From Diplodia intermedia (taxonomy: Eukaryota; Ascomycota; Dothideomycetes; Botryosphaeriales; Botryosphaeriaceae): a stretch of 64,000 nt of DNA. Below are positions 1 through 11,551 of this stretch, piece after piece. The position numbers and the translations under genes are program-made. Within the stretch, counting starts at the first letter, position 1. Each line of letters begins with the position of its first letter. A model generated the notes under the pieces. It was not told where the DNA came from. It worked only from the letters and a program-made list of their open reading frames with translations, and searched no databases. The stretch is from contig JAKEKT010000016.1 of the NCBI GenBank assembly GCA_021495925.1, positions 124,001-188,000 on the forward strand, read 5' to 3'.

Positions 1-1337
1 GCTACACGCTCGTCAACTGGAACATCACCCTCGCCGGCAGCGTCGCCATGGGCGCCCACAGGAGCAGCTTGCGCGAGGACTCGATGGTGGCGGCAGGGGT
101 GGAGGAGGTGCACGTCGTGGATGGGAAGGGCGTGCTGAGGGTGGTGGCGAGGGATGAGGGCAGCGACGAGTGGCTGGCCGCGAGCACGAGTCTGGGGCTG
201 TTGGGCGTGATTGCCCGGTTGAAGGTCAAGATCTATCCGGATTTCAAGGTGTATGCGAAGCAGGAAACGTGAGTTCATGTGCACGCTGCTGTTGGTGTGG
301 TAGTGAGGGGCTATGGTGCTGACAGTTCACGTTCGGTCAGTCTGCTTGAGGATGAGGTCCTGGACGGGGACATCTACGGCCTGATCAGCCCGTACGCCAC
401 GGCAAACTTCTGGGTAAGTATTAGTTCCTTGGACGTGCGGCCAGAGCTGACATGGCTACGCCAGTGGTGGCCCTACCTGCGCAAGTTCCACTATCGCTAC
501 TACGACCCGGTGCCGTCCAACACGTCGGACCAGGAAGGGTTCCAGTCCACCTTCTCCGTGACCAAAGCCGAAGCAGACACGGCATCGGCACTGCTGAACT
601 CGGGCAAGTACCTCGCATCATCCAACATCGCGGCCGAAACCCTCTTCTTCTCGCTGTGGTCGCCGCCCAACTTCCGCGAGAAGACGACGGACAAGGCGAT
701 CCTGTCGTGGCCCGTGTACGGCTGGAACTACGACGTGCTCATCGGCGGCCTGTACCCGGGCTACGGCACCGAGTGGGACTACGGGCTGCGCGGGCTGACG
801 CTGGAGCTGGCGTTCCCCGTGACGCAGGCGAACGCGGTGCTGAAGCGCGTGCGCAAGGCGTTTGACGACGAGGCGGCCAAGGGCATCGTCATGACGAGCA
901 CGTACCGCAGCGGCATCAACATCAAGTTCGGCAAGGCGTACTTTGACCTCCTCGGCCAGGTCACGTACGGCACGTCGGACGGCGCGGACTGGACCAAGGG
1001 CGCCATCATGTTCGACTTCCCGAGCTTCAAACCGACCGTGGGAGATGGGTTGAGGTTCAACGAGCCGTTTTGTAAGTTGCGGATAGCCCTTCACTTCTTT
1101 GTCCTTGTACAGGGATGACATGCAGACTGACAGAGACTAGATCATAAGCTGGCGACTACGCTAATCGACGAGTTCCCATGCCGCCCGCACTGGACGAAGA
1201 ACACGCGCGATGTGTTCAAGCAGGCGGTCAAGAACCTCGATCCGGACCATCTGGCACGCTTCAAGAAGGTGCGCGAGGACTTCGACCCGAACGGTATTTT
1301 CAAGAGCGTTGTGGGCGAGATCATTGGCGTGTCGTAG
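1..1337 (+). CDS. FAD-linked oxidase, D-arabinono-lactone oxidase-like (5' partial)
   Basis: C-terminal part of a flavin oxidase; the start lies outside the window. Proposed exons: 1-268, 341-413, 465-1071 and 1141-1337, joined in frame through GT-AG introns. The first exon carries the end of a PCMH-type FAD-binding domain (motif AMGAHRSS, then TSLGLLGVI). The last exon carries RPHWTKN and a closing DPNGIF segment. Both resemble the ALO domain of D-arabinono-1,4-lactone and L-gulonolactone oxidases, which use HW-containing motifs near the C-terminus. Family members oxidise sugar lactones or related alcohols with O2. The exact substrate cannot be read from this fragment, and a secondary-metabolite FAD oxidase is an alternative. 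An alpha/beta hydrolase follows 352 bp downstream on the same strand. Confidence 0.8.
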
Positions 1338-1689
1338 GACGGCGGAGTTTAGGGTTGCAGATTCGCCGATGCGAGTACGGTACATAGTAATGGCTCGGTG
1401 TTTGGCGGGGTGCGGGAGAGCGAAAGGAGCGCGAGGCGTGCGGTGGGGGCGCTTTTTAGGCCGCCGTCAATCCACTCACCGTGCCTGCTTCGCGCCATAC
1501 CAACAGCCCGCCGGATCCTGATACTTGTATGTTTAAGCTTTGGCCCTCTGAGGCTTAGCCAGTCTTAAATAGCCCGTTGCTGCTCGTCGCTTTCCGTCAC
1601 AACAGACATCGTCACTGATCTCAGCCATCTACCATCCATCCACCCAAACACCCCAACGACAACGACAACAACAAGAAACATACCCAAAA
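1338..1689. other. intergenic spacer
   Basis: Spacer between the FAD oxidase stop and the hydrolase start. The last ~100 bases are rich in CAAC/CCA repeats, as is common in fungal 5' leaders. No coding signal is seen. Confidence 0.6.
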
Positions 1690-2828
1690 ATGCCCACCCT
1701 AACCCTCCCCTACAAACACGACCCCGCAACCAACACCCCCATCCCCGCCCAAATCCACTACTCGTCCTCGTCATCCTCCACCCCCAGACCCGTCGTCCTC
1801 GTCTTCCACGCCGGCGGCTTCGCCAGCGGCTCCACCGCCATGATCCCGCCCTCGCAGATCGCCTACCTCACCGACACCCTCGGCGTTATCGTCGTCACGC
1901 CCGCGTACCGGCTGTGCCCGCAGGTCTCGCTGCGCGACGGGCCCGTCGCCGACGCGCGCGACTGCCTGGCGTGGGTGAGGGCTCCAGGCGCCGGCGGCAT
2001 GGCGGAAGCGTTGGCGCGCGAGACGAGCACGAGCGGGGCACCCGTGGTGGCGGACGTGGGGAGGGTGGGGGCCATGGGGCATTCGGCGGGGGGGATGCTG
2101 GCGCTGGAGTTGGTGAGTTTCCTATCAGCCACCTACCTTCGAGTTCCATGAGGTATATATATACATATACAGCAGCTTTTTCCTAACGAAAAGACATGGA
2201 ACGACAGGGCAACGAACCCAACCCGCCCGCGGCGATCCTGGACTTCTACGGCGTCAAGTACCTCTCGGACCCGTTCTGGACGGCGCCGCTCGCCGCCTTC
2301 GCGGGCGTGCCCGACGCCCCCGCCGCGCTGCGCGCGCGCGTCCACGCCGAGTCGCCCGTCCCGCTGGCCGCGCCGCCCATGTTCGTCGACGGGAGGCCCG
2401 ACCTGGGCACGCCGCGGTCGGCGTGGATGATCCACGCGATCAAGAGGGGGACGTGGCTGCGGGGGTGCGTCGAGGGTGGGGACGGTGAGGGTGGAGGAGA
2501 AGGAGAGAGTTCTGGTGGATTGAGCGCGGAGATGGTGGCCGGGCTGGAGCCGACGAGGGGCTTTGGGAGGACGGCGGGGGGGAGGTTCCCGCCGACGTGC
2601 TTTTTGCATGGCACGGAGGATTTGTTCGCGCCGTTTGCGCTGGGTGAGAGGGCCGCGAGGGAGGCGAGGGCGAAGGGAGTGGAGGTCGAATTCGTGACGG
2701 TGCAAGGGGCCGGCCATGTTTTTGATATCGCATTGGCGGAGGGGGATGAGCTGTTTCAAGGACCGGTTGTGAGGGCGTTGAGGTGGTTTGTGGAGAGGAT
2801 TGGGCGGACAGAGGCGGAGGAGAAATGA
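1690..2828 (+). CDS. alpha/beta hydrolase (HSL/fold-3 type esterase)
   Basis: Two exons, 1690-2112 and 2208-2828, joined in phase 0; the intron has a CTAAC branch site. Product about 347 aa. It shows the oxyanion-hole HAGGF motif near residue 40, a nucleophile elbow GHSAGG near residue 133, an acid-loop HGTEDLF and a terminal GAGHVFD supplying the catalytic His. This is a complete Ser-Asp-His triad of the hormone-sensitive-lipase-like class. Such enzymes hydrolyse short acyl esters, lactones or arylesters; the substrate is not readable. There is no signal peptide, so it is probably cytosolic. It sits between an FAD oxidase and an aldehyde dehydrogenase, which could suggest a small catabolic neighbourhood, but co-regulation is not shown. 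Confidence 0.88.
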
Positions 2829-2951
2829 GATGATGGGGTTGGATTTCTGAACTGCTCGTAATTTCTTCTTTTCGATCAACGTGTAACGGGATATCTGCTT
2901 CCGCAACAAGCGCAATTTTCTCTTCTTTTCCTTGGCAATATCGAACTTCCC

Positions 2952-4517
2952 TTAGAATGCCTTCCTCGTCCACATCGACTGAGTATAGCACCATCCCTTC
3001 ATACCCACAATACCCCACTCCATCCCAAAACCACTCCACTTGTGGCCGCCAAACGGCACATTCGGCGCCAGCTCGAAGTGCGTGTTGACCCACACACTTC
3101 CCGCCTCAAGCTTCTTCGCCATCCGACCTGCGCGCTCGAGGTCCGCACTCCAAACACTCGCGCCCAAGCCCATCTTCGTGTCATTGGCGCGCCTGACGAC
3201 GTCTGCCTCATCGCTCCACTTGAGAAGCGGCACGATGGGACCGAAGGGTTCCTCAACAACGATGCGGCTGTCGTCGGGCGGGTTGTCGATGATGGCGGGG
3301 TGGACGAAGTAACCCTTGCTGTTGCGCTCATGCACGGCGCCGCCCAGCGCGGCGTTCCACCCCTGCTTCGCGATCTCCGAGTACATGTCCTTGACCTTTT
3401 CGTACTGCATGCTGTTCTGGATGGGGCCGACCAGCACGTCCGGATCCGACGCAGGGCCGGTCTTGACGTTTTTGGCGGTGAAGTCGACGAGCGCGGCGCG
3501 GAACTGGTCGTAGATCTTCTCGTGCACGTAGATCCGCTTGATGTCCATGCAGATCTGGCCGGAGCCGAGGAAGGCGAAGGTGCCGATCTATTCGAGGTAG
3601 CGTCAATGGTCAGTGTGGATGAAATGGGAAAGTGCTGGGGACATATGCCATACCTTGGGGACAACCTTCTCGAGGTCGACGTCGTCGCAGATGATGGCCG
3701 GGTCATTGCCGCCCAGCTCGAGCGTGAGTCGCTTCAGAGTCCGGCTGCAGCTCTCCATGACCTTCTTGCCGGTGAAAGTCGAGCCAGTGAAGCTGATCTT
3801 GTCAATGCCCGGATGCTCGGTGAGCATGGGGCCCAAGTCATCACCACCACTGACAACCTGCAGCACACCAGGCGGCAGGACACGGGCGGCCAGCTCGCCG
3901 AGCTTGAGGCCGCTATACGGCGTGAAGGGCGACGGCTTCCAGATGAAGGTGTTACCAGTCAGCAGCGCAGAACCGATCTTGCCAATGCCCAGCAGCAGCG
4001 GCCAGTTCCACGGTACGATGCCGCAGCCCACGCCGAGCGGGATGTGGCGCACGACGACGGACCGCTCGTCCGTGTCCTCGATGACGTCGTCCGGGATGCG
4101 CAGCTTGGTGATCTCGCGCAGGTGGCCGACGCTCATGGCGACCTCGATGGCGGCTGTCTGGGCGGGCTTGCCGGATTCCTTGACGAGCAGGTCCTGGAAG
4201 GCTTGCGAGTTGGCCTCGATGCCGTCGGCCAGCGAGAGGATGTGCTTTGCGCGCTCGTCGTAGGAGAGATCGCTCCAGGCGGGGAATGCTGCCCTGGCGT
4301 TCTTGACGACTTCTTCTACGTCCTCCTTGGTGGAGACGGGCACTTCGGCGAGCGCCTCCTCGGTGCTGGGATTGATTGCATGTCTGGTCTCGGCCGTGGA
4401 CTTCAACTTATTGTTGATGACATTGTTGAAAGTCTGAAGTAGGTGTCAGCAAAGAACAAAGGCTTTGGATGGCTGTATGTATGTTACCGTGAAGTCGATC
4501 TTGTAGTCAATACTCAT
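2952..4517 (-). CDS. NAD(P)+-dependent aldehyde dehydrogenase
   Basis: Three exons read leftward: 4517-4488 (30 nt, MSIDYKIDFT), 4433-3654 and 3587-2952. Product 481 aa, the usual length for the ALDH superfamily. Visible motifs are VPWNWPLL (cofactor-binding region), FTGSTFTGK (NAD-binding turn), LELGGNDPAI with the general-base Glu, and GQICM with the catalytic Cys directly after the second intron. The C-terminal NTHFELAPNVPFGG segment is also typical. It oxidises an aldehyde to the acid; closest in style to fungal medium-chain or aromatic ALDHs, substrate unknown. The tiny first exon is supported by the GTAACA donor and the CTTCAG acceptor, and gives a normal N-terminus reaching the INPSTEE motif. 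Confidence 0.93.
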
Positions 4518-5670
4518 CTTGGGCGTGTACTTGGGTATCTCTAAGCAAAATGCTTGGGGTCAGAGAGGCGGAGGGCAGGACAGGCGGGTTTCCTTTATAG
4601 TAGAGGCTGCTTATCAGAATATTGAGGGGTCCGCCGCATGTAGTGAATGTGCCGCTTCCAGGCCCGATCATGCAGAGCAGCCCTCGGAGCTGGGTAAGCA
4701 TGGTGCAGAAGGATTGGTGGGCGGGGCTTTGCGGGGCCCCTCAGGAGGCTAGCGTTAGGGTGTACGCCCTAAATATCATTGCGGAGTCAGCCATCCGACG
4801 GATACTGAGCCGGGTTGCTCCCATCCGACGCCTAAAGAGCTAGAGGTTTTGGCGGCGGGCGGGGGCAGTTATGTGAAGTTGCGATGAGCAGGTGGCCCCG
4901 TCGCGTGTCGCTGGACCATTACTCGTAAGGGGCGACATCATGATGCGAGAAGCCGCACAAAAAGTGGGCGAGACATTTTCCAAGCAGTCGACCCACCGTA
5001 AGGCTTCGCAATTGGCGAGGGAGACTGTCGGACGATTGGTAAGATTGGGGGCCAGATGATTGATGGCATCCTTCGCAGGCTACAGCGTTGCGACGGTGGA
5101 GACATGCTTGCCCGGATTGCGTGGGCTCTGCGACGCATGTTGGTGGATGGGTCGAGGTTGCTGACAAGACGGTGAAAAACGAAGTGGATGCGAGACCCTG
5201 CAGCCCGTGTGCCCGTGTCCGCAATCGCCCCGTCCCGCCGCGATGATCATCCCCGACGAATCCCTCCACTTCCACTTTTGGTCTTTTCGTTATCAATCGC
5301 TTGACCTCCACTCTTTTGCGTTTCTCGTTGATGTCGCCAACATTGATTGCTCAAGAGCCTTACGCTTCGCCTGCCAGATAAGGCAGTCTTTGATATGAGT
5401 AAACCCATCTTATCAGCAATCAACTGTCGTCAAGCTTGGAAAAAATCAAACGAAAGCTGGATATGAGAGTTACTTCCACGGAACAACTGATGCTGTCTAC
5501 GAATCATAGCATAACCGTGAAAAAATTGTTACCCTTTTTCTTCTCATTCGCGACAAGACTCTACTCTCGCGATCAGCTCGCTTTGAACACCATGACAGAC
5601 GACATAAAAAAAAAAACTTTTTGGGTTCTACCCGGTCCCCCAGGCAGCCATGGAACTGTGTGACCATAAA
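4518..5670. other. intergenic region upstream of ALDH and downstream of DCD1
   Basis: About 1.15 kb with only short spurious frames. It holds the ALDH promoter side (4518 to about 4900) and the 3' flank of the dCMP deaminase gene. A 10-base A run lies near 5607. No RNA gene is recognised. Confidence 0.6.
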
Positions 5671-7041
5671 TCAAGTTCGCTTCACATCCAACTCCCCGAG
5701 ATCCACCAGCCCATCCCTCGGCGGGACAAACTGCCTCAACGTAACCCCGCCCTCTTCGAAGATCTTGGCCGAGTCGACGTCCATGTTGTACGCCTGGCTG
5801 TACACGACCTCGGAGATGCCGACCTGGGTGATCTTGATGCTGCAGGTCAGACACGGGCATGTGTCGCAGTACAGGATGCTGCCCTCGCGGATGCGCTCGC
5901 GGCCCGCCTCCAGCAGCGCGTTCTCCTCGGCGTGCAGGCAGAAGCACGTGGCCAGCGACGAGCCGCCGGGCGTGGCGGCGTTGCAGCGCGGGCAGCCGCC
6001 TTCGTTGCAGTTGCGCATCTTGCGCGGCGTGCCGTTGTACCCGGTGCTGACGACCCGCCGCTCGCGCACCAGCACGCAGCCCACCCGCCGCTTCATGCAG
6101 TTGCTGCGCTGCGCCGCCAACGACGCGAGCTGCATGAAGTACTGGTCCCACGCTGGCCGTAGGCGGGACTCGTTGGGGAGGTCGAGCGCGGAGAGGGCGG
6201 CGCGGAGGGAAGACAGGGAGGGGCTGCTGTTGAGTAGGCGCAGCTGGGCGCGGTGGAGGAGCGAGGCGAGGCGTGTGGGCAGAGAATAGAGATGGGCGTC
6301 ATTGCGGAGCACAAAAGACGAGAGGTCGGGGGCTTCGAGAGAGGAGGTGGCGCAACTGGATAGGGTCAGACGACAGCCACTTTGACTCGTTGATCGAACC
6401 GGACACTTACCGTGCCTTGAAGCGTTCCCACCGTAGGGTGACGGGAGCATCCACGCTCACCAGAAGGAAGAAGGGGCGCCGTAACAAGGCATCGACGACG
6501 TCCTCATCCCAGATGTCCGTGGTGACCCAGCGGTCCTGCCACTTCTTGGTGACGAAATCAATCAGACTCTGGACATCTTGGAAACAAAGCTCGTTGTTCT
6601 CGTTTGGGGGCGTGTCAAGTGGCACGTGAGCGTTGGAGGCGGACTTCTCAACGGCGGGTGTAGAAGCAGTGCGTGCTAGTCTGATGCGCTTGAAATTGTG
6701 CTCGTCTACCAAGTAGGACGCTATGGACGATTTGCCCGAGCAGATACCTGAGTGCGCGTCAGGATTGCTGCTCAATTTTTCTGCGGGGGGCTTCGATGGG
6801 ACGGCGCGGGAGGACTGCTACAACAAGACGCGTCGGACGCGTCCAAGGCCTTTCCCAGCTTCGGTCAAGCTAGAAGAGCAGGCAGATGCGTGAAACCCTC
6901 GCAGATCACGTTTCCACCTTTCCAGAACGCTTTGGGAAGATCGACGTGGAGGAGCAGGAACGGTAAGCAGCACGATGAGAGGCATGAACAGACAGGGTTT
7001 GTATGGAAGCGTGACATACCACCACAGATACCGATAAGCAT
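5671..7041 (-). CDS. DCD1: deoxycytidylate (dCMP) deaminase with N-terminal P-loop
   Basis: Three exons: 7041-7020 (22 nt), 6747-6411 and 6355-5671, giving 347 aa. Intron 1 is long for this genome (272 nt) and splits the Walker A motif; joining restores MLIGICGG + ICSGKSS, the P-loop (GGICSGKS, residues 7-14) known at the start of fungal Dcd1. The C-terminal half is the zinc deaminase domain: H261-A-E263 (proton shuttle) and PC288xxC291, preceded by the NCNEGGCPRC segment that binds an extra zinc in dCMP deaminases. It converts dCMP to dUMP and so feeds thymidylate synthesis. It is transcribed divergently from ATG7. Confidence in exon 1 is high because both the motif and the phase fit. Confidence 0.93.
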
Positions 7042-7375
7042 AGTGAGCGATGGGTGACAAAGCGATCAGGCAACAAATGGAAGTCGGCGGGAGCTTGGGC
7101 TTGGGAGGCGCGTTGAAGCGAGAGGGACCGTGGGACCGTGGGACCCTCGATGCGCACGGCCCCCAGCCCCTCCACGCGCGCGCAGCTACATCATCTGCCC
7201 ACACCAATCCGCATGCCTGCTACCCCAGCGACGCCGCTTTCCGAGACCGTCAGCCCGCTTGACGCAGGCACATGCCCACGCGAGATCCTGACCAGGCGCT
7301 GACGCATCGCTCCGCTCTGCACTACTTCGCGCGCCATCCCGAGCTCTGCGCAGCTCCCACAGCACCGACCTCATC
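7042..7375. promoter_or_regulatory. divergent promoter between DCD1 and ATG7
   Basis: A 334 bp gap between two outward-pointing start codons, so both promoters must lie here or overlap the leaders. It contains a direct repeat of the GTGGGACC type around 7125-7145. No TATA box is evident. Confidence 0.6.
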
Positions 7376-9752
7376 ATGGCTACCGTTCAGTATGCGCCGT
7401 GGTCCTCCGACATCGAGCTGGCCTTCTACGCCGCCCTGGCCTCGCTGAAGATCAACCATGACAAGCTCGACGACAGCGCTCGCAAGATCCTGGGCCTGTA
7501 CGAGATCAGGCCGACCGACGCGCCGGAGCGCTCGTCGCGCATGCAGATCCTCGGCTCCGCTCTCACCACCGACGAGTGAGTCCCCCAGCGCTGCACCTTG
7601 CCTCCCCTGCTGACCCGAGCTCCCTTGCGCAGAGCTCCTGCCGGCTACTACCGCGCCGAAGGTATCCTCAAGAACGTCAACACCATCGAAGCGTACAAGA
7701 ACCTCGACCGCGCCCAAGCCATCGAACGCGCCGGCCACATCGTAAGTCCGCACAACTTCAGACGCGGAGAGAATAAGACCACTGAGCCTCCTCTCAGATC
7801 TGGGATGCCATCAACGACGGCACCATTTACTCGTGCCCCTCTCTGCTCGCCTCTTTCTCCGCCATCTCCTTTGCCGACTTGAAGAAGTACAAGTTCACGT
7901 ACCACTTCGCTTTCCCCGCCATCCACTCCGACCCGCCATGGAAGTCCTCCGGCTCGGTCCCTAAGCTTAGTCCGGCCGAAACAACAGGCTTGGTGGATGC
8001 GGTCCAGACTTGGAGGTACGGCGTGGACTCGCGCCAGCATGGCTTTTTCCTTGCCAAAAAGTTGAGGCATATCCCGGGTCAGCATGACAAGGGTCAGCAT
8101 GAGAACGACGATCAGGATGGGCGACCCAAGACACCCCAAACTCCGGGTATGATGGAGGAGTATGGCTACACCTGGCATATCGGATCGCTTGCGTCATATG
8201 AGCAGGGATTCTTCAACAACGCGAACTTGCAGGACCGTTTCGTCTGCTTTGCTGACCCCTCGACATACGAAAATAACCCCGGATGGATGCTGCGCAACCT
8301 GCTTGTCCTGATCCGTCAGCGGTGGAAGCTCAACGATGTCCAAATTCTCTGTTACAGGGATACCCACCGGACGCGCGACACGTCCAAGAGCATCATCATC
8401 AACCTGAAGTCGCCGCAGCCAGCGGGCATCGCGGTAGATACTTCCCTCGAAACCTCCACTGACAGCATTTCGTCTCGTCCAAAGACACCGAAGATGCCCA
8501 AGGTTACCGGGTGGGAACGCAATGAGGCAGGAAAGCTGACAAGCCGACTTGTCGACCTGTCAGCGTACATGGACCCTACACGTCTTGCAGATCAAGCCGT
8601 GGACCTCAACCTGAAGCTCATCAAGTGGCGCATAGCGCCAGGGATCGACCTGGATATCGTCAAGAATACCAAGTGCTTGCTTCTGGGCGCCGGAACGTTA
8701 GGTTCTTACGTTTCGCGTAATCTGATGGGCTGGGGAGTGCGCAAGATTACCTTCGTCGATAATGCGACCGTCAGCTTCTCGAATCCTGTACGGCAGCCTC
8801 TCTTTGACTTTAAAGACTGCCTTGAAGGTGGCGCGAAGAAGGCCTGGCGGGCTGCGGAAGCATTACAGGAAATCTACCCCGGCGTCGACTCTGTCGGCCA
8901 CGTCATGTCAGTACCGATGGCCGGCCATCCAATCCTGGACGAAAAGAAAACGAAGGAAGAATTTGAGACGCTGAAGAAGCTGATTGATGAGCACGATGCG
9001 ATATTCCTTCTTCTCGATACCCGCGAGAGCAGATGGCTGCCGACCTTGATGGGCAAGGCTGCCGGAAAGATCGTAATGAATGCGGCGCTCGGTTTCGACA
9101 CGTTCGTGGTCATGAGGCACGGATTGAAGCCTGGCGGGCCTGGCGAGGAGGAAATGGGCTGTTATTTCTGCAATGACGTGGTCGCTCCTGCCGATGTAAG
9201 TTCTGAGTCACTTCGGTCGTCGTGGTTGATCAAAGCTCGGACTAATCAAACTTCCAGTCACTCAAGGATGCCACGCTCGACCAGCAATGTACAGTCACAC
9301 GTCCCGGAATCGCACCGATCGCCTCGGCAATGCTCGTCGAGCTTCTCGTCAGCATCCTGCAACATCCTCTGCGAGCCCATGCTCCCGCACCGACCGCGCC
9401 CTCCACCGACAACGACCCCAAGGTCGCCTCTTCGTCGTCGGCCAAGCCGGCCTTCGACCATCCCCTCGGACTCGTCCCTCACCAGATCCGCGGCTTCCTC
9501 TCGTCCTTCAGCAACTTGTCCATCCGCGGCCAGCCCTACGATTGCTGTAGCGCTTGCAGCGACCGTATTGTCGAGCGCTACCGCAGCGAGGGCTGGGATT
9601 TCATCAAGCGCGCGCTGAACGAGAAGGGCTGGGTCGAAGAGGTGAGCGGATTGAAGGAGGTCCAGCGCAGGGCTGAAGAGATGGCCGAGGAGGTCGAGTG
9701 GGATGAAGATGACGATGAAGACAATGGTAGCGGTGAGGGTGAGTTGCTTTAA
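7376..9752 (+). CDS. ATG7: autophagy E1-like enzyme Atg7
   Basis: Four exons: 7376-7575, 7633-7741, 7798-9195 and 9258-9752; 733 aa. The N-terminal domain begins with YAPWSSDIELAFYAAL, typical of Atg7. The adenylation domain has the nucleotide-binding LLGAGTLGSYV (about residues 396-406) followed by TFVDNATVSFSNPVRQ. The catalytic cysteine lies in DQQCTVTRPGIAP (C580), just after the third intron. Atg7 activates Atg8 and Atg12 with ATP and passes them to Atg3 and Atg10 in the cytosol. The C-terminal tail is acidic (EEVEWDEDDDED). Length is slightly above yeast Atg7. The last intron falls just upstream of the catalytic-Cys motif; its retention would remove the active site. Confidence 0.97.
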
Positions 9753-11551
9753 ATGAGCCGAAATGTATGAATGGTGAACGAGGTCATGGTATGGTTGGAA
9801 TAGAACGCCCAGTTCGTTTGGATCAATGGATATGCAAGCAGCCAAGTCGCGTAGTGGCGCTTTCGCGGGGGAACTGGCGTAATGGGAGTTCGAGGAGCTT
9901 CTTCAGTGAGGGTTAAGGTTGGTGGGTGGCAGTTCAGAGGGGTTGCTCTCGAGCATATCGTTTATTTTTCTTGTCCTTTTTAATGAAGACAGCTGGTGTT
10001 ATGACGCAGGCAACTGCTATTGTCTCTTTTGTCATAGAGCTTCATTTATTCCTCGGCAGCATCAGATAGCTACTAGCCTCTCAAAGTCTTCTTCCCTAGC
10101 ATCATAGAATGGCGCTGATGCTGAGTGGTCTTTAGTGATGAATCAACACGTTCATATTGACCATGGTTTGTCCTATGTGCTTTCGTGCGACTGATGGTCC
10201 ATTAGTGTGCTTGATGTCTCTTGTCATCCAGGTTAGGGCCCGCTGTTGAGGCAGGTGCGCCTCCAGTAGCGCAGGTACATCGCCTAAAGAAACTCTGCCC
10301 TCGGCAGAGCAGCAGACACTGCGTAGATAAGGCACCACCACTGCAGCATGAGCTGTGACATTGATGCTGCTGTGTAGTGGTAGAAACAAGATTTAATTCC
10401 CTGGTCGTTACAACGTGTAGAATCGTGTGCCTTCACGGCTACAATGGCCTACTCACCGGCTCATTTCGTCGGCTGTCCCAACGATGTCTTCACTTCGGTA
10501 GCATCACTTCAGGATCCTTCCGAACAGCGTGACGCCTGAACCGCCACGGTCCCTGCTATCTCAAGAGAGGCATGCCGGTCAATTTTCGAAACGTGCTCAA
10601 GTATGGCCAGTTGGCGTGTCATGTTGGCACTCGTCAGTGGCTCAACTCGAGTACAGTGACCCACCAAGGTTCTCCCAATTATCCTTCAACTGATGTGACA
10701 ATTCATTCCGCTCACTGTATCTTCAGCAATCATGTATCTAAGCTTATGGTCGTAAGAATGAAAGAGAACACGGTGACCACTGCTTCCGAAGAGGTTTATC
10801 AGCCACTCCAGCCACAGCAACCTCATCAATGCAATGACTGGCGCTGTTGATGCGAGCTCACAGCTGTCCAAAAGGTGCTTGAGAGGCAGATACTTGCCGC
10901 TTTCGGGCACGTCTCGAGATGGACAGAAGATGAAAGCGTACTGATAGCCATCGGCGCCGACGGAAAACGGGGTATCAATGACTATCCTACAAGCCGAAAG
11001 GAAGCGTGAACCAGCGGCCTCCGCACCCGCTACTCCAAGCACATGTCGTCGTTATCATCCTTGCCCTCCTCTTCTCACCTCTCCACTGTCTCATCCACAG
11101 TACGCGCAGGAACAACGAACGGAACGAACTGATACGGAAGATCTCTCACCTCCTCCGCCGTACACTCCCATGCGTATCACACCGTGTCCATCTCCTCCGA
11201 CACATCCACACCCACTTTCTCCCTCCTCCAGACTCGCTTCATGCGCGCCCCTTCAAAAAATCGGAAGCGCGTCACGCGCGAGATGTAGTAGTCGGCAGCG
11301 GCAGTGCTAAAATCCTCGCGGTGGTTCGCCATCTTCCTGTCCCTCTCCTCTCTGCGGCCACTGCGTCGCCGCCGCCGCGTCAAGGTGCGGACACATGCGA
11401 GGGTAAAAATGCTGGTACAATGCGATGCTGGTACAATGCGATGCTGGTGTAAAATTTTCGAAACGGCGGCGGATGGAAACTGTCGTATTCTTATCTCCTT
11501 GATGATGCCTCAAGAGATCCCGCTGCATTCGGAAGAGAAAGATAATGATGT
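9753..11551. other. gene-poor region
   Basis: About 1.8 kb in which only short frames with unconvincing composition occur on both strands. It includes the ATG7 3' flank and one short tandem repeat listed separately. No RNA gene or recognisable coding remnant is seen. Confidence 0.5.
11410..11448 (+). repeat. 16-bp tandem repeat, about 2.4 copies
   Basis: The unit TGCTGGTACAATGCGA occurs at 11410-11425 and 11426-11441, followed by a partial copy to 11448. The two full units are identical, suggesting recent slippage. Confidence 0.85.

Noticed and set aside
4919..5311. 130-codon minus-strand frame between ALDH and DCD1
   Set aside because: No motif, no homologous pattern, and a low-complexity composition; probably chance.
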